From JAIBJN01 sp963839745 (GTDB lineage: Bacteria > Actinomycetota > Thermoleophilia > Gaiellales > Gaiellaceae), in the NCBI GenBank assembly GCA_963839745.1, contig CAWIWC010000017.1, positions 62,001-126,000 on the forward strand: 64,000 bases of DNA, read 5' to 3'. Numbering within the stretch: position 1 is the first letter of the stretch; the number at the start of each line of letters is the position of its first letter. Positions 27,371 through 36,236 of the stretch are shown here, piece by piece. The translations under genes were made by a program, and so were the position numbers. Below the pieces are notes generated by a model. It saw only the letters and a program-made list of their open reading frames with translations, did not search any database and was not told the origin of the DNA.

Positions 27371-28402
27371 GAAGGCTCCACATTCCCGAATCTCGTCTCG
27401 TCCGTCTTCTCATCGTCCTCGTCCCCATCGCCGGCTTCGTAACCCTCGCCGTCTTGCGCGGGCCCGATTCCGGACTGCTCGAGCGCGCGTTCCGGGCGGT
27501 CGAATGGGAATGGGTCGCCGTCGCGGTGCTCATCAACCTCTTCTCGGTCGTCGTCCGCTCGCACGCCTGGTACATCGTCGTCAAGCAGTCGATCCCGCCT
27601 CCCTGGCCTCGGCGCCGGAACGGTGTTCTCCGCGTTCTGTGTCGGTCTCCTCGCCAACGCAGCCCTGCCGGGGCGCGTCGGGGAGCTTGCGCGCGTCGCC
27701 GTCGTCACGCGGCACATCCGCCGCCGTCCGGGCACCTGGGCGATCATCGTCGGGACCGTCTTCGCGCACCGGCTGTTCGACGTCGTCGTCGCGGTCGCGC
27801 TCGTCCTCTTCACGCTCTACGTCGCGCCGATCCCCGACTGGGCGGCGCCCGTGCTCGCGGTCGTGATCGGGGTCGGCCTCGGTCTTCTCCTCGCCGGCTT
27901 CGCGCTCGCACGCCGGCATCACCGGCCGCTGACCGAGGAGCTCGGGCCCGTTCGCCGCGTCCTGCACATGGCCCGGGCCGGTCTGACCGTGCTGAGGCGG
28001 CCCCGGCCGGCAATTGAAGCGCTCTTCTTCCAGACGGTCGGCTGGGTCGCCCAGCTCTTCGCCGTCTACACGGCGTTTCTCGCCTTCTCGATCGACGCGA
28101 CGCTCCCTGAAGCCGCCCTCGTCCTCGTGATCATGAACCTCGTCATGATCTTTCCGTTCTGGCCCGGGAACGTCGGTCTGCTCCAGGCCGCGGTTGCCGC
28201 CGCGCTGCTCTCGTACGGCGTGAGCTATGCGCACGGGATTGTCTTCGGGATCGGGCTCCAGGCGATCGAGGCTTCCGTGGGCATCGGGCTCGGCTTCCTC
28301 TTCCTCGCGCGCGAGGGCTTCACGTTCGCGATGCTGAAGCGGATGCCCGAGATGACCGACGTCGAAGTCGACGAGGACGAGCGGGTCGAGCGCATCGCCT
28401 AG
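27367..28402 (+). CDS. Flippase-like integral membrane protein (MprF-N/UPF0104 type), one frameshift
   Basis: Multi-pass protein of the lysylphosphatidylglycerol-synthase transmembrane family, often next to lipid glycosyltransferases. GTG 27367 overlaps the glycosyltransferase stop. It reads LLIVLVPIAGFVTLAVL and SHAWYIVVKQSIPPP, then the frame slips at CCTCCCTGG near 27600 and resumes as PGLGAGTVFSAFCVGLLANA, GELARVAVVTRHIRR, and the C-terminal LVIMNLVMIFPFWPGNVGLL. A single extra C in the CCC run would explain it. Together with the glycosyltransferase it may build and move a mannolipid (inference). Confidence 0.83.
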
Positions 28403-28442
28403 CCGTCCGCGCGCCGTCGCGGCCCCGAACGCGCTCAAGGGC

Positions 28443-29369
28443 GTGCTCTCGGCGAGGGAAGCGGCCGGAGCGCTGGCTCGGGGGTTCGCGCAGGCGGGCG
28501 TCGAAGCCGACGAGCTGCCGCTCGCGGACGGCGGCGACGGCACAGCCGAGGTCCTCTACGCGGCGCTTGGAGGGGAGTGGGGCGAGGCCGAAGTCTCGGA
28601 TCCGTTCGGCCGGCGCGTCGCCGCTCGCTTCCTCGTGCTTCCGGACGGCCGCGCCGTCGTCGAGGCTGCCCAGACGATCGGGCTCGCGCGGATCGCGCCC
28701 GGCGAGCTCGACCCGGTCGCAGCGTCGAGTCGGGGGCTCGGCGAGCTGATCCTCGCCGCCGGCCCGCATGCCCGGGAGCTGCTCGTCGCGCTCGGAGGCA
28801 GCGCGACCGTCGACGGCGGCGCGGGGCTCCGCGAGGTTCTCGTCGAGCTACCGCTTCCGACCACCGTTGCCTGCGACGTCGCCAACCCGCTGCTGGGCGA
28901 GCGCGGCGCCGCGCGCACGTTCGGCCCCCAGAAAGGAGCGACGGCCGAGCAGGTCGAGGAGCTCGAGGCGCGCCTGGGCGCGATGGAGGAGCTGCGACCG
29001 GCGGCGGATCTCGCCGGTGCGGGCGCAGCGGGAGGGCTCGGCGCCGCCCTCGCGGTGCTGGGTGCCAGGCTCGTTCCCGGCGCCGAGCTTGTCCTCGAGG
29101 CGCTCGGGTTCAGGGAGAGGATCCGGGGTGCCGCGGTGGTCGTGACCGGGGAGGGCGTCGTCGACAGGACGTCAGGCGAGGGCAAGGCGCCGGGCGTCGC
29201 CCTGCGGATCTGCCGCGAGGAGGGCGTGCGCTGCGTCGTCTTCGGCGGACGCGTCCTCGAGGAGCTCCCCGGTGCGGAGATGCACGCCCTCTCGGGCGAC
29301 CCTGCCGGCGCAGCCGACGACCTCGCCGCACTCGGCGAGGCCGTCGGGACCGCACTCGGTCGTGCCTAG
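28443..29369 (+). CDS. Glycerate kinase (GlxK/GarK type), start codon unclear
   Basis: Phosphorylates glycerate. The family pattern is LSAREAAGALARGFAQAG, LPLADGGDGTAEVL, LVALGGSATVDGGAG, GPQKGATAEQVEELE and VVVTGEGVVDRTSGEGKAP. GTG 28443 would give 308 residues, but the usual N-terminus (AVAAPNALKGVLSA) can be read in frame upstream of it, from about 28413, with no ATG, GTG or TTG in the 40 bases after the flippase stop. The true start is probably near 28404 and lost or unusual. The stop codon overlaps that of the convergent small gene (CTAG). Confidence 0.88.
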   Translation: MLSAREAAGALARGFAQAGVEADELPLADGGDGTAEVLYAALGGEWGEAEVSDPFGRRVAARFLVLPDGRAVVEAAQTIGLARIAPGELDPVAASSRGLGELILAAGPHARELLVALGGSATVDGGAGLREVLVELPLPTTVACDVANPLLGERGAARTFGPQKGATAEQVEELEARLGAMEELRPAADLAGAGAAGGLGAALAVLGARLVPGAELVLEALGFRERIRGAAVVVTGEGVVDRTSGEGKAPGVALRICREEGVRCVVFGGRVLEELPGAEMHALSGDPAGAADDLAALGEAVGTALGRA

Positions 29370-29563
29370 CCGGTGCCGGGCGGAATCCGGTTCTCGATGC
29401 CGACCTGCTCGTCGCGGGCTTCGCTCGCCCGCTCCTCGGCCTGGTCGAGCGGCGAATCGCCTGGATCGGGGTGCCGATCGTCGCCGATGAAGGCATCGGG
29501 TGCCTCGGCGCTGCCCTTGTCGTCGCCCTTGTCGCGGCCCAGTAGCTTGTCTAGGAATCCCAT
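29366..29563 (-). CDS. Small acidic protein of unknown function
   Basis: 65 residues, starting MGFLDKLLGRDKGDDKG, then a polar, acidic, probably disordered tail (PGDSPLDQAEERASEARDEQ). GGAGGTG 4-10 bases before ATG 29563 is a strong ribosome-binding site, rare in this window. The N-terminal GFLDKLLG helix is like the short amphipathic leader seen in many small actinobacterial proteins of unknown role. A similar layout (short helix then acidic tail) is seen in the 85-residue protein at 51753. Confidence 0.65.
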   Translation of the reverse strand: MGFLDKLLGRDKGDDKGSAEAPDAFIGDDRHPDPGDSPLDQAEERASEARDEQVGIENRIPPGTG

Positions 29564-29606
29564 AACACCTCCTTGCTCGCGGGGCAGCATAGGACAGGCC
29601 CGGCGA

Positions 29607-30431
29607 TCAGGCGGCCGCGCGTGCCAGGAAGCCGAGCACGAGCCGGTTGAACTCGTCCGGTCGCTCGAGGGCGGGGAGGTGCGCGGTCTCGAGTTCGGCG
29701 CGCTCGGCGCCCGGGATCTCGGCGGCCAGGCGCGCCGAAATGGCGCGAAAATCGGGCTGGTCGAGCGTTCCGACGACGACCAGCGTAGGCACGGAGACGT
29801 CCGCCAGCCGCGTGGCGGCCGCGGGATCGGCCCAGGCGACCGGCCCGGGCTCGGGCGAGCCCTCGTAGGCGTCGACGAGCGTCTCGAACGACGAGCGCTG
29901 CATCTCGGCCACGCGTGCGCGCACCTCGGGCGTGACGGGAGCAGCCTCGCGCTCGGGCCCGTCGAGCCAGGTGCGGAGGTTGAGCTCGACCGCCTCGTCG
30001 AGCCTCCCGTCGTCGAGCAGGGCCTCCTCTTCCTCGTCGAACCGGTCGAGGAAGGCCGAGCCTTCCTAGCCACTCAGCGCCGAGTCGACGAGGACGAGCG
30101 CGTTGGTGCGCTCTGGCGACACGAGTGCGAAGTCGAGCGTCACACGCCCGCCGAACGAGTTCCCGACCAACGCGGCGCGCTCGATCCCCAGATGGTCGAG
30201 AAGGGCGCGCACGTCGTCCAGGTACGAGAACGGCGCGCCGGGGAGCGCAGTCTCGCCGAAGCCGCGGAGATCCAGCCGGACGACCTGATGGTTCGCTGAG
30301 AACGCGTCCATCTGGTTGTCCCAGAGGCGCCGGTCGCCGACCCCTGCGTGCACGAGGACGACAGCTGGGCCGTTGCCGGCGGTGTCGTACCCGATGGTCG
30401 TGCCGTTGAGCTCGGCGGTGGCCAGTTTCAG
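29607..30431 (-). CDS. Alpha/beta hydrolase interrupted by an in-frame TAG
   Basis: One frame carries the whole fold: ELNGTTIGYDTAGNGPAVV, the oxyanion VHAGVGDRRLWD, DLRGFGET, the nucleophile elbow LVGNSFGGRVTL, LVLVDSALSG, then a TAG at 30068-30066, then EGSAFLDRFDEEEEALL and the C-terminal TLVVVGTLDQPDF (acid) and ETAHLPALERPDE (His). Reading TGG for TAG restores a single protein, so this is a one-base nonsense change. No usual start is visible; CTG 30431 overlaps the upstream stop as CTGA, like the GTGA overlaps elsewhere. Whether the change is real or a base error is open. Confidence 0.8.
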
Positions 30432-30829
30432 TCGGCCTGGCGCGCACGGCGCGCCAGCGTCTCGAGCAGCGCCCACGCGACCTGCGGGTGGTCCTCGACG
30501 AAGGGCCGGAACTCCCACGGCGTGAGCCCGTAGCAGAGGAGGTCGGTCGCGGCCGTGATCGACGCCGAGCGGACGCCGTCGTCGATGAGGGCCACCTCGC
30601 CGAAGTGGTCGCCGGGCCCGAGCGTCGCGCGGTGCTCCCCGCCGATGCTGACGTCGGCGTTGCCTTCAATGATGACGAAGAAACCCGCGCCTGTGGCGCC
30701 TTCGGTCGTGACCTCGGCCCCTTCCGGGAACCGGCGCTCGTGCATCTGGCGCGAGAGCTGGTCGAGGTCCTTCTCGTCGAGATTCGAGAAGAGCGGTACC
30801 TGACGCAGGACTTCCACTGGTGCGCTCAT
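30428..30829 (-). CDS. Cyclic-nucleotide-binding domain protein
   Basis: 133 residues forming one cNMP-binding beta-roll: LRQVPLFSNLDEKDLDQLS, GFFVIIEGNADVSIGG, and the phosphate-binding cassette GDHFGEVALIDDGVRSASI (FGE...RSAS). There is no HTH, so it is not a Crp-type activator by itself. ATG 30829 has a TATGAT hexamer 8 bases before it. It overlaps the hydrolase start and is divergent from the methyltransferase. Confidence 0.87.
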   Translation of the reverse strand: MSAPVEVLRQVPLFSNLDEKDLDQLSRQMHERRFPEGAEVTTEGATGAGFFVIIEGNADVSIGGEHRATLGPGDHFGEVALIDDGVRSASITAATDLLCYGLTPWEFRPFVEDHPQVAWALLETLARRARQAD

Positions 30830-30891
30830 GGCCGACGATCATAGACGGCGGGCAGGTCCTGGGCGAAACGCGGCGAAGTGTCAATGCCGTG

Positions 30892-31995
30892 CGCACTCAG
30901 GCGGCCCTCTACGACGAGATCGACCTCGAGCTGTCGTGGTCCGAGGCGGAGCTTCCCGAGCGGGAGCGGACGAAGCACGTCCACCGGCTCCATCCTTATC
31001 TCGGCAAGTTCGTCCCTCAGCTCGTCGAGGTCTTCCTCGGACGCTACGGCCGCCAGGGCGGTCTCGTCTGGGATCCGTTCTCGGGCTCCGGGACGACGCT
31101 GGTCGAGGCGAATGCCTTCGGCGCGCCGGCGGCCGGCTGCGACGTTTCGGCATTCAACTGCCTCCTCGCACGCGTGAAGACCGCCGAGTACGACCGCGAG
31201 CTGCTCCTCGCCGACGTCGTTGAGCTCTCGACGCCGGGCGAGGCCGTCGCCGGCGACGCCCCCTCCGAGTACCTCGCGAGCTGGTTCGCCCCGCGCGCTC
31301 TCACCGAGCTGCTCGCGTTTCGCGCCCGCATCGAGAAGACGTCGTATCCCGACCTGTGGCGCGTCGTCCTCTCCCGCGCCGCGCGCTCCGCGCGGCTCGC
31401 TCGCCACTTCGACCTCGATTTCCCGGCCGAGCCGGTCCAGGGCGAGTACGTCTGCCACAAGCACCGGCGCGTCTGCCGCCCTGTCGAGGAGGCCGAGAAG
31501 TTCCTGCGCCGCTACGTGCGCGACGCGGTCACGCGCGTCCTCGACTACGCGGACGTCCGGCGCTCGACCGAGTGCACGGTCCTGCACGGCGACGGCCGCA
31601 CGCTCGAGCCTCCAGGGGTCGTCGACCTGGTCGTCACCTCGCCGCCGTATCCGGGCCTGATCGACTACCACGAGCAGCACGTGTACGCGTTCGAGCTGCT
31701 CGGCCTCGAGCGGCGCGACGACGAGGAGATCGGGCGCGGTGTGGCCGGCTACTGCGAGGGCGTGTCCGCTGTGCTCCGGCAGGCGAGGGACGCGTTGCGC
31801 CCAGGCGGCAAGGTCGTCGTGGTCGTGAACGACCGCCGGGGGCTCTACGACGGCATCCTCGCCGAGGCGGGCCTTCGGCTCGAGGAGCGCCTGGTTCGCC
31901 ACGTCAACCGGCGCACGGGGCGCCGGAAGGGCGAGTACTTCGAGGAAGTGCTCGTCGCGTCGCGCGCGCGGCGCCGCGTCAAGCCTCGGGCTTGA
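30892..31995 (+). CDS. DNA methyltransferase-like protein (N4/N6 type)
   Basis: About 367 residues. The SAM-binding motif I is WDPFSGSGTTLVEANAFG near the N-terminus, and the catalytic motif IV is VVTSPPYPGLIDYHEQH about 190 residues later, followed by ALRPGGKVVVVVND. The TSPPY form suits amino methylation of cytosine or adenine in DNA. The order I before IV is not that of the common beta class (IV then I). Between them is an insert with two cysteines (YVCHKHRRVCRP). No restriction gene is adjacent, so it may be an orphan. GTG 30892 gives the shortest sensible N-terminus; GTG 30820 would overlap the divergent gene. Confidence 0.72.
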   Translation, partial: RTQAALYDEIDLELSWSEAELPERERTKHVHRLHPYLGKFVPQLVEVFLGRYGRQGGLVWDPFSGSGTTLVEANAFGAPAAGCDVSAFNCLLARVKTAEYDRELLLADVVELSTPGEAVAGDAPSEYLASWFAPRALTELLAFRARIEKTSYPDLWRVVLSRAARSARLARHFDLDFPAEPVQGEYVCHKHRRVCRPVEEAEKFLRRYVRDAVTRVLDYADVRRSTECTVLHGDGRTLEPPGVVDLVVTSPPYPGLIDYHEQHVYAFELLGLERRDDEEIGRGVAGYCEGVSAVLRQARDALRPGGKVVVVVNDRRGLYDGILAEAGLRLEERLVRHVNRRTGRRKGEYFEEVLVASRARRRVKPRA

Positions 31996-32194
31996 CCGCG
32001 TCGGCCCGGCGGCCGAGCTCCTCGATCTTCCCCTCCGCGGCATCGAGCTTGCCGACGCAGTGCCGGTAGAGGGCCTCGCCGCGCTCCCAGAGGCGGACGG
32101 CATCGTCGAGGCCGGCGCGTCCGCTCTCGAGCTCGCCGACGATCTTCTCGAGCTCCGCGCGGGCCTCCTCGAAGGAGAGGTCGTCGACGGTCAC
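31979..32194 (-). CDS. xseB: Exonuclease VII small subunit
   Basis: 71 residues of helical XseB: LSFEEARAELEKIVGELESG and LDDAVRLWERGEALYRHC are the family pattern. It joins several copies around the large subunit. GTG 32194 overlaps the XseA stop by four bases; its own end overlaps the convergent methyltransferase by 17 bases. Confidence 0.93.
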   Translation of the reverse strand: MTVDDLSFEEARAELEKIVGELESGRAGLDDAVRLWERGEALYRHCVGKLDAAEGKIEELGRRADAVKPEA

Positions 32195-33345
32195 GGGCGG
32201 ATGTCCTCCACACGCGCGCCGAACGCTCCCTCTGCGACCTCGACCTCCACGCGTGCTCCGACGGCGACCGAGCCGGCCGAGCGGACGATGCCCTCGTCCG
32301 TCCGGACGATGGCGTACCCTCGGGAGAGTGTTGCTTTGGGAGACAACGCACGCAGGCTGCCGGCCAGCCCTTCGAGGGCCGCCCGCTTGCGCTCGACCAG
32401 AAGGCCCGGGGCCCGCGTCAGCCTGGCGGCGTCCGCGGCGAGGCTCTGGCGGGCGCGCTCGACGATGCGCCGGGCATCGCGCCCGAGCGCCGTGCGGCGG
32501 CGTTCGAGGTCGGCGCGGAGCTCGCGCTCGTCGGGGACGACCAGGCGCGCGGCTGCCGTCGGCGTCGACGCCCGTGCATCGGCTGCGAGGTCGCAGAGCG
32601 GCGTGTCCTGCTCGTGGCCGACCGCCGAGACGATCGGGACCGGGCAGGTCGCGAATGCCCGCACGACGCGCTCGTCGCTGAAGGGGAGGAGGTCCTCGAA
32701 GCTGCCGCCCCCGCGGGCGACGACGACGACGTCAACCTCGGCCGCCGCGGCCAGCTCGGCGACGGCAGAGACGATCGCGGCCGGCGCGTGCGGTCCCTGG
32801 ACATACGTCTCCACGATGACGATTCGCGCGGCGCGGAAGCGCGCGGTCACGGCGGTGACGAAGTCGCGTTTCGCCGCGGCCTCGTTCCCGGTCAGGAGCC
32901 CGATCCTGCGCGGGAGGACCGGCAGCGGGCGCTTGCGCTCCGCTGCGAACAGGCCCTCGGCTGCCAGTGTCTTCTTCAGCCGCTCGATGCGGGCGAGCGC
33001 GGCGCCGAGCCCGATCGGCTCGAGGGACAGCGCTCGGAACCGGAAGCTTCCGCGCGCCTCGAAGATCTCGGGGCGGCCGAAGACGTGCACGCGGTCGCCG
33101 TCGGCGAGATCGAGGCGGAGGCCGTCGAACGTCGCCCGCGGCATCGAGACGGGCAGGCACGAGCCGTCCTCGAGGTCTTTGAGGGTGAAGAAGACGCTCT
33201 GCCACCCGGCCTGGCGTCGCAGCTCGGTCACCTCGCCCTCGACCCAGACCGTGGGCAGGCGCGAGAGCCAGGAGGCGATGCCGCGGTTGAACGCCGACAC
33301 CGCATAGACCTTCTTGTCGCCGTAGGCGATCGACTCGACCTTCAC
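32191..33345 (-). CDS. xseA: Exonuclease VII large subunit
   Basis: Single-strand DNA exonuclease. An OB-fold N-terminus (VWVEGEVTELRRQAGWQSVF) precedes the catalytic domain with RIGLLTGNEAAAKRDF, VDVVVVARGGGSFEDLLPF and SAVGHEQDTPLCDLAADARA, then coiled coil and the C-terminal LSRGYAIVR. GTG 33345 is preferred over 33363, because a TACAGT hexamer lies exactly 6 bases before it, the same spacing as at other leaderless genes here. The length is then 384 residues. Confidence 0.94.
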   Translation of the reverse strand: MKVESIAYGDKKVYAVSAFNRGIASWLSRLPTVWVEGEVTELRRQAGWQSVFFTLKDLEDGSCLPVSMPRATFDGLRLDLADGDRVHVFGRPEIFEARGSFRFRALSLEPIGLGAALARIERLKKTLAAEGLFAAERKRPLPVLPRRIGLLTGNEAAAKRDFVTAVTARFRAARIVIVETYVQGPHAPAAIVSAVAELAAAAEVDVVVVARGGGSFEDLLPFSDERVVRAFATCPVPIVSAVGHEQDTPLCDLAADARASTPTAAARLVVPDERELRADLERRRTALGRDARRIVERARQSLAADAARLTRAPGLLVERKRAALEGLAGSLRALSPKATLSRGYAIVRTDEGIVRSAGSVAVGARVEVEVAEGAFGARVEDIRP

Positions 33346-33351
33346 GGTCCG

Positions 33352-33357
33352 ACTGTA
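33352..33357 (-). promoter_or_regulatory. -10 hexamer of a leaderless xseA promoter
   Basis: TACAGT, 6 bases (CGGACC) before GTG 33345. The identical CGGACC spacer stands before the aminotransferase GTG at 26173. Confidence 0.45.
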
Positions 33358-33407
33358 GCTCACGGTCCGCGCGCGACCGTGCCGAGACGGAGACGAGTTA
33401 CGGGCCG

Positions 33408-33686
33408 CTAGAGAAGGATGCTCGCGGCGACCTCGGGCGCACAGCCGCGCCTACCCACGAGATCGACGGCGAGATGGAGATCGGCGCCGCTTTGTGCCAG
33501 GCGTTCGGCCAGAGGCAGCGGGTAGCCGGCATCCATGAGGACGCGGAGGCGCCAGCTCTCCACTTTGCCCTTTTCGTCTTGGTCCCGTTCGTCGAGAAGA
33601 GTCAACTGATCCACGTCCCGTCCGTTCTCTCTTCTGTGGACGATTCCTGCCGCGAACAGTTTGCTACGAGCGGAACTAGCGGCCAA
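33408..33686 (-). CDS. Conserved-looking protein of unknown function
   Basis: 92 residues, TTG 33686 with a TAGCGC hexamer 6 bases before it. The C-terminal half (WRLRVLMDAGYPLPLAERLA, DLHLAVDLVGRRGCAPEVAA) has the look of a small helical domain that recognises no known motif here. It lies in line with the coiled-coil membrane protein 10 bases upstream. Function unknown. Confidence 0.6.
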   Translation of the reverse strand: MAASSARSKLFAAGIVHRRENGRDVDQLTLLDERDQDEKGKVESWRLRVLMDAGYPLPLAERLAQSGADLHLAVDLVGRRGCAPEVAASILL

Positions 33687-33695
33687 TGTTTCGCG

Positions 33696-35030
33696 CTATT
33701 CGCGCTCGGCCGAGCGCACAGAGCGGTCCACGAGCTCGAGTTTCGACCCGAGGCGCTGGTCGACCTCGTCCTCGAATGCGGCGATGCGGCCTTCCGCGGT
33801 GGACAGGGCCGCGTCGAGGCGCTCCTGCACGTGCCGAAGGCGCTCGCTCGCCACCTCGCCCTGGGCTTCCGCGGCGCGGGCGACGTCGCGTAGCCGGCGC
33901 TCCATGCGGTCCGCGGTCGTGCGGGCGAGCTCGATGATCCGGTCGGACACCTCGTTCTCCGCCTGGCGGACGAACTGCTCGATCGACTTCTCGAGCTCGC
34001 GTGAGAGCCGTTCGGCGGACTTCTCTCGCGACTCGCGGATGAGGGCGTCGAAGCGCCGCTCGGCGTCGTCCGAGAGCCGCGACGCCGCGCGCTCGAGCGC
34101 CTTCTCGAGCTGCGCGAGCTGCCGGCGCTCTGCGTCGGTCAGGCCCACGGCGAGCCGCGAGCGGGCTTCCACCTCTTCGCGCTCGATCTGCTCCCGGAGC
34201 CCACGCTCGCGCACTCGCAGCCGTTCGCTGACCTCGTGCAGCGAACGGCGCCGCTCCGCGGCATGGGTCTCGATCTCGGCCCTGCCCTCCTCGACGAACT
34301 GGGTGATCAGGCGCTCGAACTCCGAGCGGAGCTGCGCGAGGGCGCGGCGCTGCTCCTCGCTCGCTGCGGCGAGCCGCTCTGCGTCGGCGCGCAGACGTGC
34401 GTCGTACTGGACGAGCGCCTCCTTCTGCCGTTGGCCGAGCTGGCCGAGCTGCGCTTCCAGCTCGCGCTGGCCGCGGTCGAGGTCGGCCGCCCAGCCTGTC
34501 AGCCGGCTCTCGAGACGCTCCTGGGCGCTTCCCACGGCTTCTGCGAGCTCGACGCGGGCGCGTTCGGCCTGCCGCTCGATCGAGTCGCGTCGCTCCTCCG
34601 CGAGCTGGCGCTCCTGCTCGCCGAGCGCGTAGCTCGTGTTCGCGCGCTCCCGCGCGAGCATGCGCTCGACCTCCACCTTTCGCTCCTCCGCGTGCTGCTC
34701 GAGGTACTCGTCGATCCGGTTGCGGGCCTGCTCCCCGAGCCGCTCCGCGTCGCTGACCCGCTGCAGGCCGCGGGAGAGCGCAAAGAGCCCCGCCTCGGCG
34801 AGAGCGGCGATGAGGATGCCCCCGGTGGCGACGATGAGAACCTCCTCGTTCCCGTTCCCCTCGACGATCGCGATTCCGGCGAGCACGGCCGCGGCGAGCG
34901 CCGCGACGGCCAGGCCGACAGACGCGCCTAGGAGCACCCGCTCCGGAACCCGCGCGAAGACGACGCCGACGAGGGAGGCGGCAACGATTCCGAGCGAGGC
35001 CGCGAATGCGATCTCGAGAGCGAGTGTCAT
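33696..35030 (-). CDS. Membrane-anchored long coiled-coil protein
   Basis: 444 residues. Three membrane helices come first (LEIAFAASLGIVAASLVGVV, VLLGASVGLAVAALAAAVLA, VLIVATGGILIAALAEAGLF), then about 340 residues of nearly unbroken charged coiled coil rich in Arg, Glu and Ala (ELEAQLGQLGQRQKEALVQ, RVRERGLREQIEREEVEARS). No enzymatic motif is visible. The build is like actinobacterial coiled-coil scaffold or apolipoprotein-like proteins, but no family was recognised. ATG 35030 has TAGGAT 6 bases before it. The next gene upstream encodes a cell-wall serine hydrolase. Confidence 0.8.
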   Translation of the reverse strand: MTLALEIAFAASLGIVAASLVGVVFARVPERVLLGASVGLAVAALAAAVLAGIAIVEGNGNEEVLIVATGGILIAALAEAGLFALSRGLQRVSDAERLGEQARNRIDEYLEQHAEERKVEVERMLARERANTSYALGEQERQLAEERRDSIERQAERARVELAEAVGSAQERLESRLTGWAADLDRGQRELEAQLGQLGQRQKEALVQYDARLRADAERLAAASEEQRRALAQLRSEFERLITQFVEEGRAEIETHAAERRRSLHEVSERLRVRERGLREQIEREEVEARSRLAVGLTDAERRQLAQLEKALERAASRLSDDAERRFDALIRESREKSAERLSRELEKSIEQFVRQAENEVSDRIIELARTTADRMERRLRDVARAAEAQGEVASERLRHVQERLDAALSTAEGRIAAFEDEVDQRLGSKLELVDRSVRSAERE

Positions 35031-35036
35031 CCCTGA

Positions 35037-35042
35037 ATCCTA
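35037..35042 (-). promoter_or_regulatory. -10 hexamer of a leaderless promoter for the coiled-coil gene
   Basis: TAGGAT, 6 bases (TCAGGG) before ATG 35030, overlapping the stop codon of the upstream gene. Confidence 0.45.
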
Positions 35043-36236
35043 GGTCAGTCCCGTCGCGCTGCTCGAGCTGGACTGCGCGCGGCGTAGCCGGTCGAAGTGG
35101 TCGCGGGCGATGCGGGCGACTCTCCCGGCGAGGATGTCGGAGCTCGACCCGACCCCGTTCGGGTTCCACGTCATGACCGCGACGGAGAACGAGCCGCTCT
35201 GCCAGTACACGACCCCCGCGTCGTGGCGGGCGGTGCCGATCCAGCCGGCCTTGTGCGCCACGGTCGCCCTGGGCGAGAGGTAGCGGTCGAGCTTTCCGTG
35301 GTCGGCGACCTGCGCGAGGATCCACAGGAGGTAGCGCGCGTCCTTCTTGCCGAAGGTTCCGGACGTGCGCGGGAGGGGCCCGATTCCGCGCGCTGCCATG
35401 CCCACGAAGCGGTGGAGCCGCGCGAGGTCCCAGGCGGTCGTGTACTTGCCGCCGCCGAACGCCGGCTGCTCGTTCACCTGGAGCGGGATCGGACGCGCCG
35501 CCGCAATCGCCGTCTGGTAGCCGCCGTACATGAGCGAGTCCCTCACGCGCAGCGAATTCATGAGGGCGTTCACGCGGTAGGCGCCGCTGCTCGTGGAGCC
35601 GCCGAGCCAGACGAGCAGCGAGTTCGCGGCCTCGTTCGACGAGTAGACGAGCATGCTCCAGAGCAGGCGGTCGAGCGACGATCCAGCAGCGGGCCTGGAG
35701 CCGAGCGTCCGCAGGACTTCGATCGCGATCGGCAGCTTCAGCGTCGAGGCGGCAGGGAAGCGTGCCCGCGCGTTCCACGCGGCGCCGCGGCCGGTCTGGA
35801 GGTCCTGGACGTAGACCGCCGCCGTTCCCGGGAAGTTCCGTGCCAGGGTGCGAAGCTTCCGCGCGAGCACGCCGTCCTCGGTCGTCGGCCGCAGCACGCC
35901 GGGCTCGCTCGGGAGCGGCAGCCCGCGCACGTTCGGAACCGTCGAGCTCGACCGGTCGCCGGCGGCGTTCACGGCCACCACCTTCACGTTGATCATCCGG
36001 GGCGGGAGCTGGACCGCGAACGAGAAGCGAGCGGGGCCGGTGATGTACTTCGACGCCCTGATCCGCCCGGCGACGACCACGTTCACCCGCGTCGTCCCGG
36101 CGAACACCCGGCCGGTGATCCGACCGAAGGAGATCTCGCGCGGCGCGGGCGAGGAGATCACGGGCCGCCGCGGCGCGGCAACGGTGACCGCGACGGGGAC
36201 CGGCGGGGCATCTACGAGGAGTGCAATCGGTATCAC
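35040..36236 (-). CDS. Class A beta-lactamase-fold serine hydrolase
   Basis: 398 residues. An N-terminal part (about 130 residues, beta-rich, GRVFAGTTRVNVVVAGRI) precedes the hydrolase domain, which keeps the SxxK serine in FPAASTLKLPIAIEVL, an SxN-like YSSNEAANSLL, and the KxG strand in TVAHKAGWIGTARHDAGVVY. Sequence between the motifs is a good fit for class A enzymes and related peptidases; resistance is not implied. The first residues (VIPIALLVDAPP) are a weak export signal. GTG 36236 overlaps the membrane gene upstream as GTGA. Confidence 0.85.
   Translation of the reverse strand: MIPIALLVDAPPVPVAVTVAAPRRPVISSPAPREISFGRITGRVFAGTTRVNVVVAGRIRASKYITGPARFSFAVQLPPRMINVKVVAVNAAGDRSSSTVPNVRGLPLPSEPGVLRPTTEDGVLARKLRTLARNFPGTAAVYVQDLQTGRGAAWNARARFPAASTLKLPIAIEVLRTLGSRPAAGSSLDRLLWSMLVYSSNEAANSLLVWLGGSTSSGAYRVNALMNSLRVRDSLMYGGYQTAIAAARPIPLQVNEQPAFGGGKYTTAWDLARLHRFVGMAARGIGPLPRTSGTFGKKDARYLLWILAQVADHGKLDRYLSPRATVAHKAGWIGTARHDAGVVYWQSGSFSVAVMTWNPNGVGSSSDILAGRVARIARDHFDRLRRAQSSSSSATGLT

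Noticed and set aside
30820..30891. N-terminal extension of the methyltransferase from GTG 30820
   Set aside because: It would overlap the start and -10 region of the divergent cNMP gene and encodes no recognisable domain.
35040..36236. Antibiotic-resistance beta-lactamase
   Set aside because: The SxxK, SxN and KxG motifs are shared by peptidases and other serine hydrolases; resistance cannot be claimed from them.
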